Below are positions 6,583 to 8,051 of a stretch of 8,051 nt of DNA, piece by piece. The notes below the pieces were generated by a model. It did no database searches, was not told the origin of the DNA, and worked only from the letters and a program-made list of their open reading frames with translations. Location: the NCBI GenBank assembly GCA_004552115.1, contig SFPH01000029.1:1-8051 (forward strand), written 5' to 3'. The stretch's first letter is position 1; each line of letters begins with the position of its first letter. Origin of the DNA: Bacteroidales bacterium (GTDB lineage: Bacteria > Bacteroidota > Bacteroidia > Bacteroidales > UBA932). The translations under genes and the position numbers were made by a program.

Positions 6583-7296
6583 ATGGAAGACAGCGACAAG
6601 ATGATCAGTATTGCCCCAGTGGCTTATTTCCGTTCCCCGTTCCCTAGCAGATTCGGAGTTCCGAGGCAGAGCGGAGTGGTGGCCGACATTCCTGGAGAGA
6701 TAGTTTTCGTACCGGAATTCAGGAGGGAGGAGGCATTGAAAGGAATTGAAGAATTCAGCCATCTCTGGCTCATATGGGGGTTTTCCGGCAATGCAGGCCG
6801 CTGGCAGATGACGGTCAGGCCTCCACGGCTGGGAGGCAACAAGTCTGTAGGCGTTTTCGCATCCAGGTCTCCTTTCAGGCCTAACGGGCTGGGCCTCTCA
6901 TCGGTCGTTCTGGACAAGGTGGACCGGGATGCGCCGGACGGCCCCGTCCTCAAGGTGCTGGGAGCGGACCTGATGGACGGCACCCCGATTTACGACATCA
7001 AGCCCTACATCAGATATGCGGATTCGCATCCCGAGGCACATTCCGGATACACGGACAATGTGGCATGGGAGGAAACTGAGGTCATTTTCCCGGAGCATCT
7101 CATTGACAAGTTCCTGAAGACGGACAAGAGTTCGGCGGAAGATGTGCCGATTCTGAAAAAAGTCCTGGCACAGAGACCCTCACCACGATACCAGCATGAC
7201 CCGGAAAAGATCTACGGAATGCCTTACAAGACCTGCGACATAAGATTCAGGATTTCGGAGGGGAAAGTCGAAGTCGTGGATATAGGAAAGATTTGA
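6583..7296 (+). CDS. trmO: tRNA (N6-threonylcarbamoyladenosine-37 N6)-methyltransferase TrmO
   Basis: A 237-residue cytoplasmic protein of the TsaA/YaeB/UPF0066 family, very close to the E. coli length (about 235). TrmO uses S-adenosylmethionine to methylate t6A37 to m6t6A37 in tRNA-Thr, improving decoding. Family signatures are the N-terminal beta-barrel start IAPVAYFRSPFPSRFGVPRQ (10-29), FSHLWLIWGF (58-67), VGVFASRSPFRPNGLGLS (89-106) around the SAM pocket, and DGTPIYDIKPYI (132-143). The C-terminal domain (about 165-237) includes LAQRPSPRYQ (195-204), the usual conserved patch before the end. The start at 6583 is used, but Met7 (6601) aligns equally well with the family start, because the six residues before it are not conserved. 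It is the only plus-strand gene here, diverges from the M23 gene and converges on tRNA-Arg. Confidence 0.93.
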   Translation: MEDSDKMISIAPVAYFRSPFPSRFGVPRQSGVVADIPGEIVFVPEFRREEALKGIEEFSHLWLIWGFSGNAGRWQMTVRPPRLGGNKSVGVFASRSPFRPNGLGLSSVVLDKVDRDAPDGPVLKVLGADLMDGTPIYDIKPYIRYADSHPEAHSGYTDNVAWEETEVIFPEHLIDKFLKTDKSSAEDVPILKKVLAQRPSPRYQHDPEKIYGMPYKTCDIRFRISEGKVEVVDIGKI

Positions 7297-7298
7297 AA

Positions 7299-7346
7299 GG
7301 CGGTCTCCCGAAAAACCGGAAAACCGCCCTCAAAGCCCCGAAAGGC
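7299..7346 (-). terminator. Two hairpins downstream of tRNA-Arg (probable terminator region)
   Basis: On the minus strand, just past the tRNA 3' end, GCCT-TTCG-GGGC (7346-7335) makes a 4-bp stem (one T-G pair) with a UUCG tetraloop followed by TTT. Further on, GGCGGT (7328-7323) pairs with ACCGCC (7304-7299) across an 18-nt loop, followed by TTTCAAATCTTT. Neither T-run is strong; together they are the only candidate 3' end for the tRNA. The larger hairpin also lies 2 nt after the trmO stop codon and may serve that gene from the other side. Confidence 0.45.
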
Positions 7347-7348
7347 AG

Positions 7349-7420
7349 TACCCCCAAGAGGATTCGAACCTCTACCGTCAGAACCGGAATCTGAAATCCT
7401 ATCCATTAGACTATGGAGGC
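7349..7420 (-). tRNA. tRNA-Arg(CCG)
   Basis: A 72-nt cloverleaf can be folded by hand. The acceptor GCCTCCA pairs with TGGGGGT (two G-T pairs) with discriminator A. The D-stem is GTCT/GGAT with loop AATGGATA. The anticodon stem is TCAGA/TCTGA with loop TTCCGGT, so the anticodon is CCG, reading CGG (Arg). The variable loop is 4 nt, and the T-arm is AGAGG-TTCGAAT-CCTCT. The CCA end is not encoded, as expected for this phylum. Position 37 is G. Confidence 0.95.
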
Positions 7421-7433
7421 ATCAATTGAACTG

Positions 7434-7464
7434 CAAATATAATATATTCTGCGATTATCTGCAA
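7434..7464 (-). promoter_or_regulatory. Promoter of tRNA-Arg(CCG)
   Basis: On the minus strand TTG (7464-7462), exactly 20 nt, then TATATTTG (7441-7434): a textbook Bacteroidota promoter. The start site should fall near 7428, leaving a short 5' leader for RNase P to remove. Confidence 0.8.
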
Positions 7465-7492
7465 CTTGGCAGTTATCAAACTTCCGTCCTCA

Positions 7493-8051
7493 TCATCTCA
7501 GCACGAACCTGTGCGCCGCCCTGGCAGAGTCGCCCGGATAGAAATCCACCGTCACTCCCCTGTCGCTCACTTTCATTCTGTATGAGCCTGCGGCCAGGGA
7601 ACGGGAATATGCCTTCAGGCCCGGCCTGAACTCATCGAAAACAGGATTAGCGGCCTTCCTGCCATATTGCTCCGGTCCCTCGGACTGAATGTCATAGATC
7701 CCGGTGGATTCATCGCGCCATACGCTGTTCATTGTCATCTGGGTAATACGCCCTCCATCCCCGTACCAGTCCAGCAGAAACTCCGTCGTATGGGTATGTC
7801 CGCAAAGCACAATGGCATTGTTCTCCGCCAGAAGCCGCCTCATACGGTCCCGTGCTTCCGGATTTTTATCCTTCCCGTGATAATACCATTTGTAATACTT
7901 GGTGCTGTCATAAGGGAATACTGTGCCGTGGATCAGTACAAACAGATGCCTCGCATCTGAAGCCTCGGCTATGAGGCTTGCAACCTTCTCATCATCAGGC
8001 TTGTTGAAGTCAATGACAACGAAGGCGTCAGGTCCGACGCGGAAAGAGAAA
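7493..8051 (-). CDS. Calcineurin-like metallophosphoesterase (5' end outside window)
   Basis: The frame is open from the window edge to TGA at 7493-7495, showing the last 185 residues; the start and the N-terminal metal motifs (DxH, GDxxD, GNH) lie to the right of the window. A Met at 7843 is internal, because coding sequence continues upstream of it. Visible motifs are the His of FVLIHGTVFP (visible residues 37-46), matching the single-His motif IV, and CGHTHTTEF with the GHxH metal ligands (His85 and His87 of the visible part). After the catalytic core come about 90 residues of beta-rich sequence ending VDFYPGDSARAAHRFVLR, probably an accessory C-terminal domain as in secreted Bacteroidota phosphoesterases. 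The family hydrolyses phosphomono- or diesters using a dinuclear metal centre; substrate is not predictable. The tRNA-Arg promoter begins 28 nt past its stop, and no terminator is seen between them. Confidence 0.88.
   Translation of the reverse strand, partial: FSFRVGPDAFVVIDFNKPDDEKVASLIAEASDARHLFVLIHGTVFPYDSTKYYKWYYHGKDKNPEARDRMRRLLAENNAIVLCGHTHTTEFLLDWYGDGGRITQMTMNSVWRDESTGIYDIQSEGPEQYGRKAANPVFDEFRPGLKAYSRSLAAGSYRMKVSDRGVTVDFYPGDSARAAHRFVLR

Noticed and set aside
6583..7420. A functional link between trmO and the neighbouring tRNA-Arg
   Set aside because: TrmO acts on t6A37 in tRNA-Thr. This tRNA has G37 and anticodon CCG, so it cannot be a substrate. The adjacency looks incidental.
7493..7843. 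A complete 116-residue protein starting at the Met at 7843
   Set aside because: The same frame stays open to the window edge and carries the metallophosphoesterase His motif (HGTVFP) upstream of that Met, so this is an internal Met of a longer, truncated gene.
1..8051. Mobile element, CRISPR array or defence island
   Set aside because: I saw no transposase, integrase, direct-repeat array, target-site duplications or known defence domains on either strand. Base composition looks even throughout.

Overview
The window looks like ordinary chromosomal DNA from a member of the Bacteroidota, probably a gut-type Bacteroidales lineage of medium GC. Three things point there. Upstream regions carry the Bacteroidota promoter signature (TTG or TTTG, about 19-21 bp, then TAnnTTTG), and several of the TAnnTTTG boxes are perfect. 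Start codons lack clear Shine-Dalgarno sequences. The protein families also fit: a small outer-membrane beta-barrel, lipoproteins, an M23 peptidase with the variant HLD motif, and a sodium:solute symporter. Genus cannot be fixed from sequence reading alone.

Layout: almost everything reads on the minus strand. From right to left these are the 3' part of a calcineurin-like metallophosphoesterase (8051-7493); a tRNA-Arg(CCG) with its own near-ideal promoter (7420-7349); trmO, the only plus-strand gene (6583-7296); an M23 lipoprotein peptidase (6462-5176) followed 17 nt later by a sodium:solute symporter (5158-3710), probably one operon; a small outer-membrane beta-barrel protein (3654-3079) with its own promoter and a strong terminator; kbl, 2-amino-3-ketobutyrate CoA ligase (2986-1799), with a hairpin terminator; and an unrecognised pair made of a secreted seven-cysteine protein (1632-1234) and, 14 nt downstream, a predicted lipoprotein/transmembrane protein (1219 to the window edge). 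M23 and trmO are divergent across a 120-bp gap with overlapping promoter-like elements. trmO and the tRNA converge. No gene-free stretch exceeds 300 bases; the longest is 166 bases (1633-1798).

How the genes work together: the functions are mostly unrelated housekeeping ones (peptidoglycan remodelling, solute uptake, outer membrane, threonine/glycine metabolism, tRNA modification, tRNA supply). No mobile element, CRISPR array, phage gene or recognisable defence system is visible. The least explained part is the left-end pair, with a good promoter and a perfect 10-bp inverted repeat just upstream of it. The other points worth checking are non-canonical residues at sites that are key in relatives: the second zinc His of the M23 HxH motif is Asp, and the Na2-site serine pair of the symporter appears to be Ala-Ala.
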